The notes under the pieces: model-generated
What the model was told of the DNA's origin: nothing
What the model saw: the letters and a program-made list of their open reading frames with translations, nothing else
Databases searched by the model: none
Made by a program: the position numbers and the translations under genes
Shown: positions 41,409-53,194 of the stretch, in pieces
Numbering within the stretch: the first letter of the stretch is position 1
Layout of the letters: each line of letters begins with the position of its first letter
Source of the DNA: Antilocapra americana
Lineage: Eukaryota > Chordata > Mammalia > Artiodactyla > Antilocapridae
Assembly (NCBI GenBank): GCA_007570785.1
Contig: ML660774.1
Span: 13,048,719-13,112,718, forward strand
DNA: 64,000 bases
Direction of reading: 5' to 3'

Positions 41409-42319
41409 TGGTGCTTTTGCCCAATCCTCCACTAAATACAGCTTAAAAACTCTGGTCACTGTATTAAATAAACAAACAAAAAAAAACCACCATAGGAAGG
41501 CTCTGAAAGGCTGGCAGCAGACCCCAAAATGAAGAGTGACAAGGCAGTGAGTGCCCTGGGTTTTGTTTCAGCCTCATCCACCTCAGACTGGTAGGCAGAG
41601 GCGTTGGCAATCCAACACTACCAATGGACACATACACAAAAAGCCCCAAGAGAAGCCTGCTCTCTTTACCCAAAGGACAAACAGGGACAACCTAGTAAGC
41701 CGAGAAGTAACTGCTCTAGTCTAGCCAAATACCACAGAAGAAATGCTGCCCTTACTCTGCCTCCCTCACCATGAAGGGTGGAACGCCTTAATCCAGTTAA
41801 GAGTTAAATCTGAGCTTAAGAGTTAAATCTGAGCTAAGCATTAACATGCAGAAGACAAGGCTGAGTGAAAGACAATGTACAAAACAGCACTGCTGCAAGA
41901 TCTGTTAATATTTATAGTAAGGTCAGAACCAGGAAAAACCCTACTGTGCTAGAAGTCAGGACCGTGGCTAAGCGCAGCAGACACTGCGGTGGTGGGAAGC
42001 ATGTTGAGTGCGAGGCGGTTCCATGGAGCTGGGCAACTAGGGAGGTTCTCTTCCAGGGTGGGGCTGGGAGTGAACTCTCTAGCCTCTGTATAGCATGCTC
42101 TTAATTTTTACATTGCCTATTTTACCTGAAAAAGTCTGAGAAGTAAAAAAAAACTATAGGGTTGTATTCCTGCAAGAAATCTGTTAGCCTTGGAAAACCA
42201 AGAAAGCATGAGTGGGTGGGGAAGAAGGGCTTCAATTATGCCATTTAAGAATGACTAAGGACATAGGGAGAGAGAGAATCTTAATTTATGAGATGTATGA
42301 TACCTAGGGGACTTCCCAT
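41409..42319. other. TUSC3 intron 1 segment, nothing recognised
   Basis: Moderately GC-richer intron DNA. It includes a perfect 19-base tandem duplication at 41797-41834. No CpG island, exon 1 or signal-peptide ORF is found here. Confidence 0.55.
41797..41834. repeat. Perfect 19-bp tandem duplication
   Basis: ttaagagttaaatctgagc occurs twice head to tail at 41797-41815 and 41816-41834, with a partial third start (taag). A recent local duplication. Confidence 0.93.
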
Positions 42320-42885
42320 CACTGTGGACAGTGACTGCAGCCATTAAACTAGAAGATGATTGCTTCCTGGAAGGAAAGCTATGACAAACCTAGACAGAGT
42401 ATTAAAAAGCAAAGACATCACTTTGCCAACAAAGGCCTGTATAGTCAAGGCTATGGTCTTCCCAGTAGTCATGTATGGATGTGAGAGTTGGACCATAAAG
42501 AAGGCTGAGTGCCAAAGAATTGATGTTTTTCAACTGTGGTGCTGGAAAAGATGCTTGAAAGTCCCTTGGACAGTAAGGAGATCAAATCAGTCAATCCTAC
42601 AAGAAATCAACCCTGAATTGGAAGGACTGATGCTAAGGCTGAAGCTCCAATACTCTGGCCACCTGATGTGATGAGCTGAGTCACTGGAAAAGACCATGAT
42701 TCTGGGAAAGACTGAAGGTGGCAGAAGAGGGCGACAGAGGAAGAGATGGTTGGATGGTATCACCCATTCAATGGACATGAACTTGGACAAACTCCAAGAA
42801 TTGGAGAGGGACAGGGAGAACTTGCATGCTGCAGTCCATGGGGTTGCAAAGAGTCAGACACGACTTGGCAACTGAACAACGACAG
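42320..42885 (+). mobile_element. BovB LINE 3' fragment
   Basis: Begins near tgtggacagtgactgcagcc, passes gacaaacctagacagagtat and gtcatgtatggatgtgagag, and ends gacttggcaactgaacaacg. A 5'-truncated, non-coding copy. Confidence 0.9.
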
Positions 42886-42894
42886 TGATAGCTA

Positions 42895-43086
42895 GAGGAC
42901 TTCCCAGGTGGGCCACCTGTCAGTGTAGGAGACGTGGGTTCAATCTCTGGTCTGGGAAGATTCCCTGGAGAAGGAAATGGCAACCCACTCCAGTATTCTT
43001 GCCTGGGAAATCCCATGGAGAAGAGGAACCTGGTGGGATCCAGTCCATGGGGTTGCGAAACAGGCACAACTTAATGACTAAACAAC
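42895..43086 (+). mobile_element. Bov-tA SINE, complete
   Basis: Head gaggacttcccaggtgggcc, ggttcaatctctggtctggg, body ggaaatggcaacccactcc, end ggttgcgaaacaggcacaac. It lies directly behind the BovB 3' end. Confidence 0.92.
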
Positions 43087-43251
43087 AACATGATATCAAG
43101 AGTCACACCTGAGCCCACCAAACCACAGTCCAAGAGTACTGTATGCAAAGAAAAAGGGCTATGTTCTGGTCCCTCGACAGAAAAACTTGGACTAGACACT
43201 TCATCTCTCAGAATCTAGGGACTCATCTGTTAACATCTGATCTTCCAATAA

Positions 43252-43463
43252 ATGGGCTTCCCAGGTGGTGCTAGTGGTAAAGAACATGACTGCCAATGCA
43301 GGAGACATAAGAGACCCAGGTTTAATCCCTAGGTGAAGATCTCCTGGAGGAAGGCACAAAAACCCACCCCAGTATTCTTGCCTGGAGAGTCCTATGGACA
43401 GAGGAGCCTGTCGGGTCCTCAAAGAAACAGACGTGACTGAAGCAACTTACCACACACACAGCA
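43252..43463 (+). mobile_element. Bov-tA SINE, complete
   Basis: Sense SINE bracketed by ttccaataa at 43243-43251 and 43464-43472. It contains gggcttcccaggtggtgcta, aacccaccccagtattcttg and agacgtgactgaagcaactt. Confidence 0.93.
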
Positions 43464-43784
43464 TTCCAATAATATTGAGACGTGATAGACAAAAAAGCTT
43501 TGTAAATTATAAAGTACTATAAAGCATAAGGTGATATTAGTAGAAGTACTGTTTTTACTATTATTAAATAATGAAGGGTGATCACTATCATCCTACATGT
43601 AGTCTACAATTCCTCTCCTGTCAAATTTCCCACCTCTTCTGAAATACATTAAAACAACAGACAAGTGAGAACCACAGTTTTAATTCTGGATATTACCAGA
43701 GAACTTTATCTATTCAGATTAAATATTAGATGACAAAAAAATGAGATATTTTTAAAATAAAATCTATCTTTCTCTAATATTTCT

Positions 43785-43975
43785 CAGAATATTAAGTGCT
43801 TCATATATGCTAAGTGCCACACTGTGGACATCACATATGCTACCTTATTAAACTCACATAGCAATCACAGCAGCAGACAGATAATAAGATTACTCCACAA
43901 ATGAGAAACTGAAGTCTGAAGAACTGTAGCTCTCACCACTGCTCTACCCTGAAAGGTTTTACTTGCAACCGACTC
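43785..43975 (+). mobile_element. Possible MIR SINE, weak
   Basis: The order aagtgcttcatatatgctaa, ctaccttattaaactcacat and aaatgagaaactgaagtctg resembles sense MIR, but divergence is high. Confidence 0.5.
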
Positions 43976-44314
43976 TAAAACATACACCAGTTACCTTACA
44001 CCAACAACCAGCCTCTAGTGAGCGCTCAGTGCTGCGCATAGGACAAGCCTCAAATCCCCCTTTATTAGAGGAAAAGGTAATGCCGACCTATTATAGTTTG
44101 AGATGAAACACATCAGCATGGTAAGTGATATAGAGTTATTCCTTTTTTTCTTTAAGGAAACATTCCAATTTTTAAAAGATAAGTCGATAATTTATGTACA
44201 TGGAGAATTAATTGCTATCATGTGAAGATATTCAACTACATTAACAAATTAAGTCTGGAAACAAAAAAAAAAACAGAAAGACTGTAAAACACAGAAGATA
44301 TGCACCTTAAAAAT

Positions 44315-44545
44315 CTGTAGTATTAACAAAACCAGCGAACACTTATTGGGTGCTTACTATGGGCTATGCACTGTACAAAATGCTTTCGCTAGGTAATAAA
44401 CTCATCAATCCTCATAACTGTCCTATGGGGGTTATTCCTGATGTTTCAAGTTTAGAGACAAGGAAACTAATGTGCTGAGACTTAAGTAACCTCTATGAGA
44501 TCATAAAGCTAGAAAATGGGAGAAAGGGGATTCCAAGTCTTATTC
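44315..44545 (+). mobile_element. MIR SINE
   Basis: Sense MIR: acttattgggtgcttactat, ggctatgcactgtacaaaat, actcatcaatcctcataact, ggaaactaatgtgctgagac. A near full-length copy of this ancient SINE. Confidence 0.88.
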
Positions 44546-45001
44546 CAAAGTACATACTCTAAACTTCTATATGTATAGAAACAGCTCATGTAGCTCAATA
44601 ACATAAAAAAAAAAAATCAAAAGACGCAATCAAAAAATGGATGGAACATTTACATAGACATATCTCCAAAGAGGATATACAGATGGCCAAGAGATGCATG
44701 AAAAGATGCTCAATACCCATAATCATTAGAGAATCACAAAACTACAATAAGGTATCACCTTACACTCATCAGAACAGCCATCATCAAAAAAATCTACAAA
44801 CAATAAATGCTGGAGAGAAAGGAATTCCTTGTGGAGAAAAAGGAATCCTCCTACACTGTTGGTGGGAATGTAAACTGGAGCAGTCAGTATGAACAGTATG
44901 TAAATTCCTTTAAAAAGTAAGAACAGAGCTGCCACATGATCCAGCAATCCCATTTCTGGGCACATATCCAAAAAAAACCGTAATTCAGGAAGATACATGA
45001 A

Positions 45002-45130
45002 GGGCCTTTCCTGGCAGGCCAGTGGTTAAGACTCCACCTTTCAGTGCATGGGGTGGTGGTGGGGGGGGAGTGCACAGATCCCATCCCTGGTCAGGGGGGT
45101 AAGACCCCACATGCTTTGTGGTCAAAAAAC
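45002..45130 (+). mobile_element. CHR-type cetartiodactyl SINE
   Basis: gcctttcctggcaggccagt, ggttaagactccacctttca, catccctggtcaggggggta, gaccccacatgctttgtggt. A G-run (ggtggtggtggggggggag) replaces the usual middle. Confidence 0.88.
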
Positions 45131-45341
45131 CAAAACATAAAAACAGAAGCAATAGTCTAACAAATTCAACCAGAGACTCAAAAATTAAAAGAAAAACAAA
45201 ATCAGGTACATGAAAGCCCAATGTTCACAGCAACGCTATTTATAATAGCCAAAACATGGAAACAAGCTCAATGCCTGTGGACAGAGGAAAGAGTAGAGGA
45301 TGTGATACGTGTATGTGTGTGTGTGTGCAAGCACATGCACA

Positions 45342-45535
45342 AGCCTGTGTGCTTAGTCTCTGAGTCGTGTTTGACTCTTTGCAACCCTGCAGACTATAGC
45401 CCACTAGGCTCCTCTGTCCGTGGGAATTCTTCAGGCAAGAATACTGGAGTGGGTTGCCATGCCTTCTCCAAACCAGGGATCGAACCCAGGTCTCCCACAT
45501 TGCAGGCAGATTCTTCACTGACTGAGCTACCAGGG
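45342..45535 (-). mobile_element. Bov-tA SINE
   Basis: Antisense SINE from gtgtgcttagtctctgagtc to the head ctgactgagctaccagggga. A (TG)n tract at 45314-45327 lies just before it. Confidence 0.92.
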
Positions 45536-45657
45536 GAACCCAAGAACACTGGAATGGCTAGCCTATCCCTACTCCAGGGGAATTTCTCAACCCAGGAATC
45601 AAATGGGGTCTCCTGCTCTGCAAGCAGATTCTTTACCAGCTGAGCTACCAAATAAGC
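45536..45657 (-). mobile_element. Bov-tA SINE, partial, next to another copy
   Basis: Antisense: aagaacactggaatggctag, tttctcaacccaggaatcaa, tctttaccagctgagctacc. It abuts the preceding SINE and lacks its 3' third. Confidence 0.88.
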
Positions 45658-45840
45658 CCAATGTGACACATACATACAATAAACAGAAGGAAATAATGCC
45701 ATGTACAGTGACAGAGATGTCATACTGAGTCAGACAGAGAAAGCCAACTATCATATGATATCACCTACATGTGGAATCTTAAAAAAAAAAAATGGTACAA
45801 ATGAACTAAAAAAATAGAAACAGAGTCAGAGGTATAGACC

Positions 45841-45977
45841 GAGAAGGCAGTGGCACCCCGTTCCAGTGCTCTTGCCTGGAAAATCCCACGGACAGAGGAG
45901 CCTGGTAGGTTGCAGTCCAGGGGGTCACTAAGAGTTGGACACAACTGAGCGACTTCACTTTCACTTTTCACTTTCAT
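45841..45977 (+). mobile_element. Bov-A2-type SINE
   Basis: gagaaggcagtggcaccccg, aatcccacggacagaggagc, gttggacacaactgagcgac, ending cttcactttcacttttcact. Confidence 0.9.
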
Positions 45978-45982
45978 GCACT

Positions 45983-46112
45983 GGAGAAGGAAATGGCAAC
46001 CCACTCCAGTGTTCTTGCCTGGAGAATCCCAGGGACAGGGGAGCCTGGTGGGCTGCCTTCTATAGGGTCACACAGAGTCGGACACAACTGAAGCGACTTA
46101 GCAGCAGCAGCA
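45983..46112 (+). mobile_element. Bov-A2-type SINE
   Basis: A second copy, in tandem with the previous one: ggagaaggaaatggcaaccc, gagtcggacacaactgaagc, ending acttagcagcagcagcag. Confidence 0.92.
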
Positions 46113-46395
46113 GAGGTATAGGAAACAAACTTATGCTGTACCACAGGGGAAAACAGGAGGATAAATAGGGAGATTGGGGTTGACATATACACACCACTGT
46201 ATATAAAAGAGATAACTAATAAGACCTCCTGTATGGGACAGGAAACTCTACTCGATACTCTCTATGACCCATATGGGAATACAATCTAACAAAGAGTGGA
46301 TATATGGATATGTATTAATATAGCTGACTCACTCTGCTGTACAGCAGAAACTAACACAACATTGTAAATCGGCCACACTCCCAAAACAATTTTTA

Positions 46396-47448
46396 AAAAA
46401 CCTTTACACACACGGCAGAATCTTAAAGGTTTTAGAGATTACAGAACCCATGCAACCAGAAGCCTAATATTCTCAACACACATATTGAATTCAAAATAAA
46501 ACTGCTAAGTAGGAGAGTCTACGAAATGAAGAGGGAATAACACTACTACCCAAAGAGAGGCCTCATCGCATCTTCATCTAGTAAACTCCGCACAGAAAAA
46601 GAAATGGTTTAGAGAGGTAGGCTTTTCAGGCATAATGGTTGACTCAAACTTTCAAGAGCATGTGTTCTAAAGAAGGCTCAGCTAATTTCCAGGGGAAAAT
46701 GTTGCAAGGTGACAGAGCAGAAATATTCAGTAAGGGAAAGAAATCTGATTAATGTGAATTCAAGCTTTTAAAATCTGAGAAAGATAACAGAAATTAATCT
46801 ACCATTACATTTCTCTGTGACAGGACTATGACCTTACTTAAGGAGAAGGTTAGGTACATCTGTTCCTTCAAAGCATTTCCCTTTTCAGGGACACTTGTAC
46901 TCTCTGTTAGTTCTTTTTCTTCACGATACAGTTTCTCTAATCCAGGACTACTTTGAAGATTTCACCACCTTCTCTGATTGCATGTCCCTTCAGGTCTCTG
47001 ATGCTCATGAATCTTAACTCCATATTTCCACTGGAGGATGAAAACTAAAGCAAAATCAGGCCCAAAGGAATTCTGTGTGGTGAAGGGAGCAAAAAACATC
47101 CGTAACATGGACTATAGCACAACCTTTAAAAACTGAGAAGGCACCGTATGTTCATTTTAAAAACAGAAAAAGGATTTGATGGCTCAAGTTTAAATAAAGA
47201 TTCCGTGTTTACATGCAATGTGACTTGACCAAATTGTTTCTCTGAATCTCAGTTTCATCTATAAAATAATCTCACAATGATATCGATAAACTTATGAATT
47301 ACTGTATGGAAAACTCCTAACAGAACATCCTGCAAAGTAATGGCACTCAAAATTTGTCCCCTTCTCCTCGAGTTAATTTCTATCAGCAACACTGATTAGG
47401 TTGCTGAAGGAATACCCACCATGGGAACTTTTGTATCTTATTAATATC
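46396..47448. other. TUSC3 intron 1 segment, nothing recognised
   Basis: Unique-looking intron DNA between L1 and SINE. No exon seen. Confidence 0.55.
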
Positions 47449-47655
47449 TTCAAGTGGCACACTGGTAAAGAATCCACCTGTCAATATAGCAGATGCAAGA
47501 GACGTGGGTTTGATCCCTGGGTTGGGAAGATCCCCTGGGAGAGGAAATGGCAACCCACTCTGGCATTCTTACCTGGGAAATCCCAAGGAGAGAGGAGCCT
47601 GGTGGGCTACAGTCCATGGGGTCAAGAGTCACGACTGAGCACACACAGCACAGCA
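47449..47655 (+). mobile_element. Bov-tA SINE
   Basis: caagtggcacactggtaaag (head), gggtttgatccctgggttgg, aggaaatggcaacccactct, ggtcaagagtcacgactgag. Near full length. Confidence 0.92.
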
Positions 47656-49696
47656 GAGTTACCAAATGTTTTCTGAGTGCTTACTACATGACAAACATTG
47701 TGCTCAAGTTTATTAACATGCACTGTGGATTACCAATTACATGACAAGCACTATGCTCAATTTAGAGAGAATGAAACATAAGTACAACAGATTCTCCTCT
47801 CAAGGCTTTAGAGCAAATAAGCTCTAGCATTAAAAAAACATACTTACATGTACTTAAATGTACTCTGGTTGTGGCTTTGCTGTTACATAAACGGCTCAGT
47901 GCCAAGTCAGGAAAGGATGGCACAAAAGATCTTATTTCCATGAGCACTAAGTGATTGGTAGTGGCTAATTTAAAGTCATTACAACGCAAACTTTTGAAAT
48001 CCAGACTGATACTATCAGTAAAAAGTGTGTGACCAATTGGGTTTTGTCTGCTGCTGGCAAAAGCTGGGAAATAGACATGGGTGCCATACATCTACCATTT
48101 CCAAAAGGAAAAAGAATTAAAGGCAAAAACCCTGTCCTTACCTGTTACCCTATAAAAAGCATGGGCTGGCAGGTCTCACATACTAACAAAGTTAGATACT
48201 CAGTCATACTCACAGTAGGTGCCCAACTCTCTATTTTACTTACTGTTTTTATAAAAACTGAATTTCAAGCCAATTCACTATCAATAAACAAACTGGCATA
48301 ATTTATATAAGCCAGTCCCCAACATATGACATTATTTAACTTTTTCTCAATTCATGTTTTTAACCAATTCATAACAAAACACAAAGAAATGGTACCTTTC
48401 ATTAAACACCATTCAATGAAATTTTTCATTCCAGAGTGAAGCTCAAACAGGAAAATAAAATCTCAGTAATTTAATACTTTTATACCCATACTTTTTTTTC
48501 TTTTTAAGCATTTGTCACTAGGTAAATTTTAATGATGACCAGATGCCCCAAAATAAAGATATATATGTGGTCTCATGTCTTAAAAAAAGATGGCTGTTCA
48601 CATGTGTTTGCCCCAGTCACCTACACAGTATTTACATCCACATAGCATTCGTTTAGGCACTCACTGTCTTCACAGTAGCCATGAAATAACCTGCTTACAG
48701 TAATTCACAGGACATAAATTTGGAATGAGAATAAGAAGTACATGTTGAAGGTATCTTTTAATGACACAAAGAAACTTCATCACCTCTCTGTCCTTCTGTG
48801 TTTTTTTTGAATATAAAATATTCACATGTTTCCTAACAAGAAGAGAGAATTTTCCTTTTCACAACTTGAATATCCAAAAGGTTCAATCAAAGCCAAATGA
48901 TAAAGCAAAGAGAAGCAGCCAGATGCATATTTTAGCATTTGGGAGAAAATCAGTTTCAACTTCTACAATTAACTGATCCCCAAACTCTTTTATTCAATTT
49001 TCTTAATATTACAACATTCCTCTCAGATTTGAATAAAATATAAGGGGCAATGGATGTTCCCAGAAGCCAAATTTTCACATATTATACCACCCCATGTACA
49101 TTACATCTAGTCACTAAAGATCACCAACAGTCTTAAGGGCCCTCAGAAGACCACAATGAGCTAAACAATCAAGAGGACAGACGGTTTTTATCAAAAATAG
49201 AAAATGCACACAGTACACATGCCATAAATAGGTCAAAGATTCAAAGAGGAATTAGTTAAGAACTTGGCAATCATAGTTATCTCTGCAAGAAATAAAATCT
49301 ACACACTGTAGGAAACTCTCAACCATCATTACTTCAAAAGGTGAAAAAGTATTAAGTAAATCATACTGAGAGAGTAAATTCCTAGGCAAGGTTGGTAAGT
49401 CCAGGGTCCCTGAGGAGAAGAAAAGGGTCTGGGGCCATCAAGGAGGAGATATGGCTCTGGAATTCCAGTGGAGGAGGAAAGGACAAACTCTTGTTTTTCC
49501 CTACATGCCTTAGTCTTAATCACATAATTTTTTTTTTTTTCTTGAAGCCCACAACTGATGATTACACAATAAACAACTCAGTTTAAACTCTGTACTAAGG
49601 ATTATATAACAACAATGTATCCTGCTTGAGGACAGATTCTCCTTCCTGAAAACCTTCTAACTAATCCTATTATCTTAAAATGTATATTATGGGGGT
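47656..49696. other. TUSC3 intron 1 segment, little recognised
   Basis: AT-rich intron. A possible short MIR-like start lies at about 47680-47720 (gagtgcttactacatgacaa) and a poly(T) run at 49529-49540. No exon. Confidence 0.5.
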
Positions 49697-49912
49697 GGGC
49701 TTCCCTTGTAGCTCAGTCAGTAAAGAGTGTGACTGCAATACAGGAGATCAAACCTGGATTTGATCCCTGGGTTGGGAAGATCCCCGTAGAAGGAAATGGC
49801 AACCTGTTCCGATATTCTTGCCTGGAGAATCCCATGGACAAAGGAGCCTGGCAGGCTACAGTCTATGGGGTCACTAGAGTCAGACATGACTGAGCAACTA
49901 AATTTTCTGTTA
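49697..49912 (+). mobile_element. Bov-tA SINE, complete
   Basis: gggcttcccttgtagctcag, tttgatccctgggttgggaa, ggaaatggcaacctgttccg, gtcactagagtcagacatga. It sits between two similar stretches of about 37 bases (see findings). Confidence 0.92.
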
Positions 49913-49924
49913 TTAAGTTTTAAT

Positions 49925-50235
49925 CCTCTTACCCTAAAATGTAAACTGTGGGAGTGGGTCTGGTAAAACTTTTACAACTTTGAGGCATCCTTTTGATTTA
50001 ATGTAATAACTAATTTAAAAAGTATACAACTCCCTTGCTTAGACTAGTGAGGGGGGCACTCTCTGCCCCCCTTCTGACGTCTGTGTCAGAAGCCTTCTCT
50101 GCCCCTTTTCATATTTTAATAAAACTCTGCTACACAAAAGCTCTTGAAGGATCAACCCTGGTCCCAAAGCTGAATCTTCTTCGAAGATCAAGAATCCAAC
50201 ACCGTTTACTGTAAGCTATCAATACTGAGGGTCCT
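49925..50235 (+). mobile_element. Endogenous retrovirus LTR fragment (R-U5 side)
   Basis: Contains a C-rich block (gggggcactctctgcccccc), then cttttcatattttaataaaactctgc with the AATAAA signal, and a U5-like tail (agctcttgaaggatcaaccc ... caacaccgtttactgtaagc). This layout matches gammaretrovirus-like (class I) LTRs of ruminants. No internal gene sequence follows; a BovB begins about 40 bases further on. Family not assigned. Confidence 0.6.
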
Positions 50236-50274
50236 CTTATGTATTTGATATCAAATGCTCTAGAGTTAAAGAAA

Positions 50275-51562
50275 GAAATACTGGAGAACTACCACAGAAC
50301 TGTACTCATCTCACATGCTAGCAAAGTAATGATCAAAATTCTCCAAGCCAGGTGTCAATAGTATGTGAACTGTGAACTTCCAGATGTTCCAGCTGGATTT
50401 AGAAAAGGCAGAGGAACCAGAGATCAAATAGCCAACATCCGCTGGTTCATAGAAAAAGCAAGAGAATTCCAAAAAAAAATCTACTTTTGCTTCACTGACT
50501 ACCCCAAGCCTTTGACTGTGTGGATCACAACAAACTGTGAAAAATTCCTAAAGAGATGGGAATACCAGACCACGATACCTGCCTCTTGAGAAGTCTGTAT
50601 GCAGATCAAGAAGCAACATTTAGAACAGGACATGAACAACAAACTGGTTCCAAATAGGGAAAGGAGTACATCAAGGTTGTATATTGTCACCCAGTTTATT
50701 TAACTTATATGTAGAGTACATCAATGCAAAATGCAGGGCTGGATGAAGCACAAGCTGGAATTAAGATTGTCGGGAGAAACATCAATAACCTCAGATAGGC
50801 AGATTACACCACCCTTATGGCAGAAAGCAAAGAGGAACTAAAGAGCCTCATAAGGAAAGTGAAGGAGGAAAGTGAAAACTGGATTAAAACTCAGCATTCA
50901 AAAGATCATGGCATCCAGTCCCATCGCTCCATGGCAGATACATGGGAAAACAATGGAAACAGTGACAGATGTTATTTTTTTAGGCTCCAAAATCACTGCA
51001 GATGGTGACTGCAGCCATGAAATTAAAAGACACTTGCTCCTTGGAAGAAAATCTATGACCAACCTAGACAGCATATTAAAAAGCAGAGACATTGCTGAAA
51101 AAGGTCAGTCTAGTCAAGGCAATGGTTTTTCCAGTAGTTATGTATGGATGTGAGAGTTGGACCATAAGGAAAGCTGAGCACTGAAGAACTGATGCTTTTG
51201 AACTGTGGTGTTGGAGAAGGCTCTTGAGAGTCCTTGGACTGCAAGGAGATCCAACCAGTCAATCCTAAAGGCGATCAGTCCTGAATATTCAAAGGAAGGA
51301 CTGATTCTGAAACTAAAACTCTGGCCACCTGATGAGAAGAACTGACTCACTGGAAAGTAAATACCCTGATTCTGGGGAAGACTGAAGGCAGGAGGAGAAG
51401 GGGACAACAGAGGATGAGATGGTTGGATGGCATCACTGACTCGATGGACATGAGTCTGATGAGCCAGCTCTGGGAGCTGGCGGTGGGACGAGGAAGACTG
51501 GCATGCTGCAGTCCATGGGGTCGCAAAGAGTCGCACATGACTGGGCAACTGAACTGAACTGA
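50275..51562 (+). mobile_element. BovB LINE, 3' part
   Basis: Reverse-transcriptase remnant from ctcatctcacatgctagcaa through cagctggatttagaaaaggc to the complete 3' end gggcaactgaactgaactga. Frameshifts break the ORF. 5'-truncated at about 50275. Confidence 0.9.
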
Positions 51563-53194
51563 TAATTGACAAAACCGAAAGAACTTAATTATTGTGGTAA
51601 AACTTACAATTAATAGTTCAAGAATTTAATATCAATTTTAATTATTTTAGGATATCCTAATTCACAAATATAAAGAGTAGTGCATTTACACTAACAAATG
51701 AATATAAATTCTACAATGAAAAAAATCAAAATATTTTGTTCCATTTGAAAATTAACTACCCCAAGGCAGTAATAAATTTTAAGATACTTAATGTTAAATG
51801 CTATTACACCTTAATTTTATCAAACAGCAGAAACTATCACTAGGTGTTTTAAAATATTTTTAATTGATATTAGTAGTATTAATAGTAACAACACTAGATT
51901 TGTGAATGTGTGAAATTATATAAACTCAGGTACCCCAGAAATATGCCTCATCCTGCAAAACTTAAGGCCCTACACAAAACCACTGATACAAAATACATCG
52001 CACTGATAATAATTTGTTGATATCTACTTTAACATCCCCTAAAAATAATTCCAAAGGAAAAATCTGAACACAGTTATGTGATTAACATCAAAAAAAAAAT
52101 TTAAAAGGCAGGAAATAAAGAGCATATTTAGACAATAAGATACTAGGGACTAGAATAATTACATATGTGGTCTCTAGCAGAAAAATTCTATAACATTAAG
52201 TAGAAAGAAGGTAAAGTTCACACTACAACTAAATAACTACTATCTACAGATAAATCACAAAGTCATGTAAACAGTGGAAAACCGTCTTTTTTAGCATTGG
52301 AAGTTATTCTGCTTTATTTCTTAGTGCAAAGTAAAAACAGCCTTTTTGGGTTTTTGGAAAAGGTTTCCTTAAATTCATGTGAGTTGTCTTTGTGACTGTT
52401 TTCCACTGTAAAATTGATTAAGTACAATACTCTCCTGTCAGGTGCCAACGTCATTAAAATATGGATTATGAGGTTTTCACTAGAAGGATCAAAATATGAA
52501 GTTATTTTATAGGGACCAATCATGACATGGGCTAGATGACCATCTGATATCGATTCCACCATTGCCTTCATTTCTGAGACCTTCTTTCTTGAACTCCATA
52601 TCCTTCTGTTGGACATCTATTCTTATATAAATAAATAACCCAAGATAAGAAATATATGAGCAAAGAAGAGACTATAAACAGCCATTTGACCTAACTTTCT
52701 TGAGAGCAGGATCCAGGCAGGATCACCATTACCAGTACTCCTGAGTATAGCAGATATCCTATTATAATAATGCATTATATCATAAAGTTATCTGCACTGC
52801 TCTACAAGTGGCTGTATATAACTCTTCACTGTTAACAGCGACATACTATGTGCTACAAGAAAATCTTTACTAAAATATGAAAAAAATAAAACAGTATTCA
52901 TAAATTGCAAATTTAGATGAATTTTTCAGGAGGATTATTCTTGAGTCACACAAGCTAATCAGTAAAATCTGTGATAGTAAAATTATTTAAAGCAAGAAAA
53001 ACTTATCAGAATCCAAAGAAAGTGAGCTGAAAGGAAAGCAAAATTTTCAATGTGCTTTAAAGCTTTCCAGTATCTTTTTCATTAACCTACAGAAAATATG
53101 ATCTACCAAATTACTTCCAAATAGCAGCAGCAAGTTGTTGGATAGAACAGACAATCTGGTTTGGTTATTTCAAATAAAAGGTACACTATCAAGA
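51563..53194. other. TUSC3 intron 1 segment with one unexplained ORF
   Basis: AT-rich intron between BovB and L1. Apart from the minus-strand 100-codon frame at 52314-52616 I recognise nothing. Confidence 0.5.
52314..52616 (-). other. Unrecognised 100-codon open frame
   Basis: A frame from ATG to TAA on the minus strand encodes 100 residues (starting MSNRRIWSSRKKVSEMKAMV, ending RLFLLCTKK). An in-frame TAG precedes the ATG directly. Composition looks protein-like: a basic N terminus and a mixed central part (GPYKITSYFDPSSENLIIHI), with no signal peptide or clear motif. It overlaps no repeat I recognise. An AATAAA lies right at its stop (minus strand aagaaataaagcag). It could be chance in AT-rich DNA, or the remnant of an old retrocopy whose parent I do not recognise. 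Confidence 0.2.

Larger units (their letters stand above)
44605..46395 (+). mobile_element. L1 LINE 3' part, sense, carrying five SINEs
   Basis: ORF2 end and 3'-UTR of an artiodactyl L1: tccaaagaggatatacagat, ggtggcaatg-like gttggtgggaatgtaaactg, attcacagcaacgc-like gttcacagcaacgctattta, tgtggaatcttaaaaaaa, and the 3' end ctgctgtacagcagaaacta near 46340. Interrupted at 45002-45130, 45342-45535, 45536-45657, 45841-45977 and 45983-46112. No open frame remains. Confidence 0.85.

Noticed and set aside
45221..45643. 140-codon plus-strand open frame
   Set aside because: Assembled from L1 and antisense SINE sequence.
51138..51572. 144-codon minus-strand open frame
   Set aside because: Antisense BovB sequence, not a gene.
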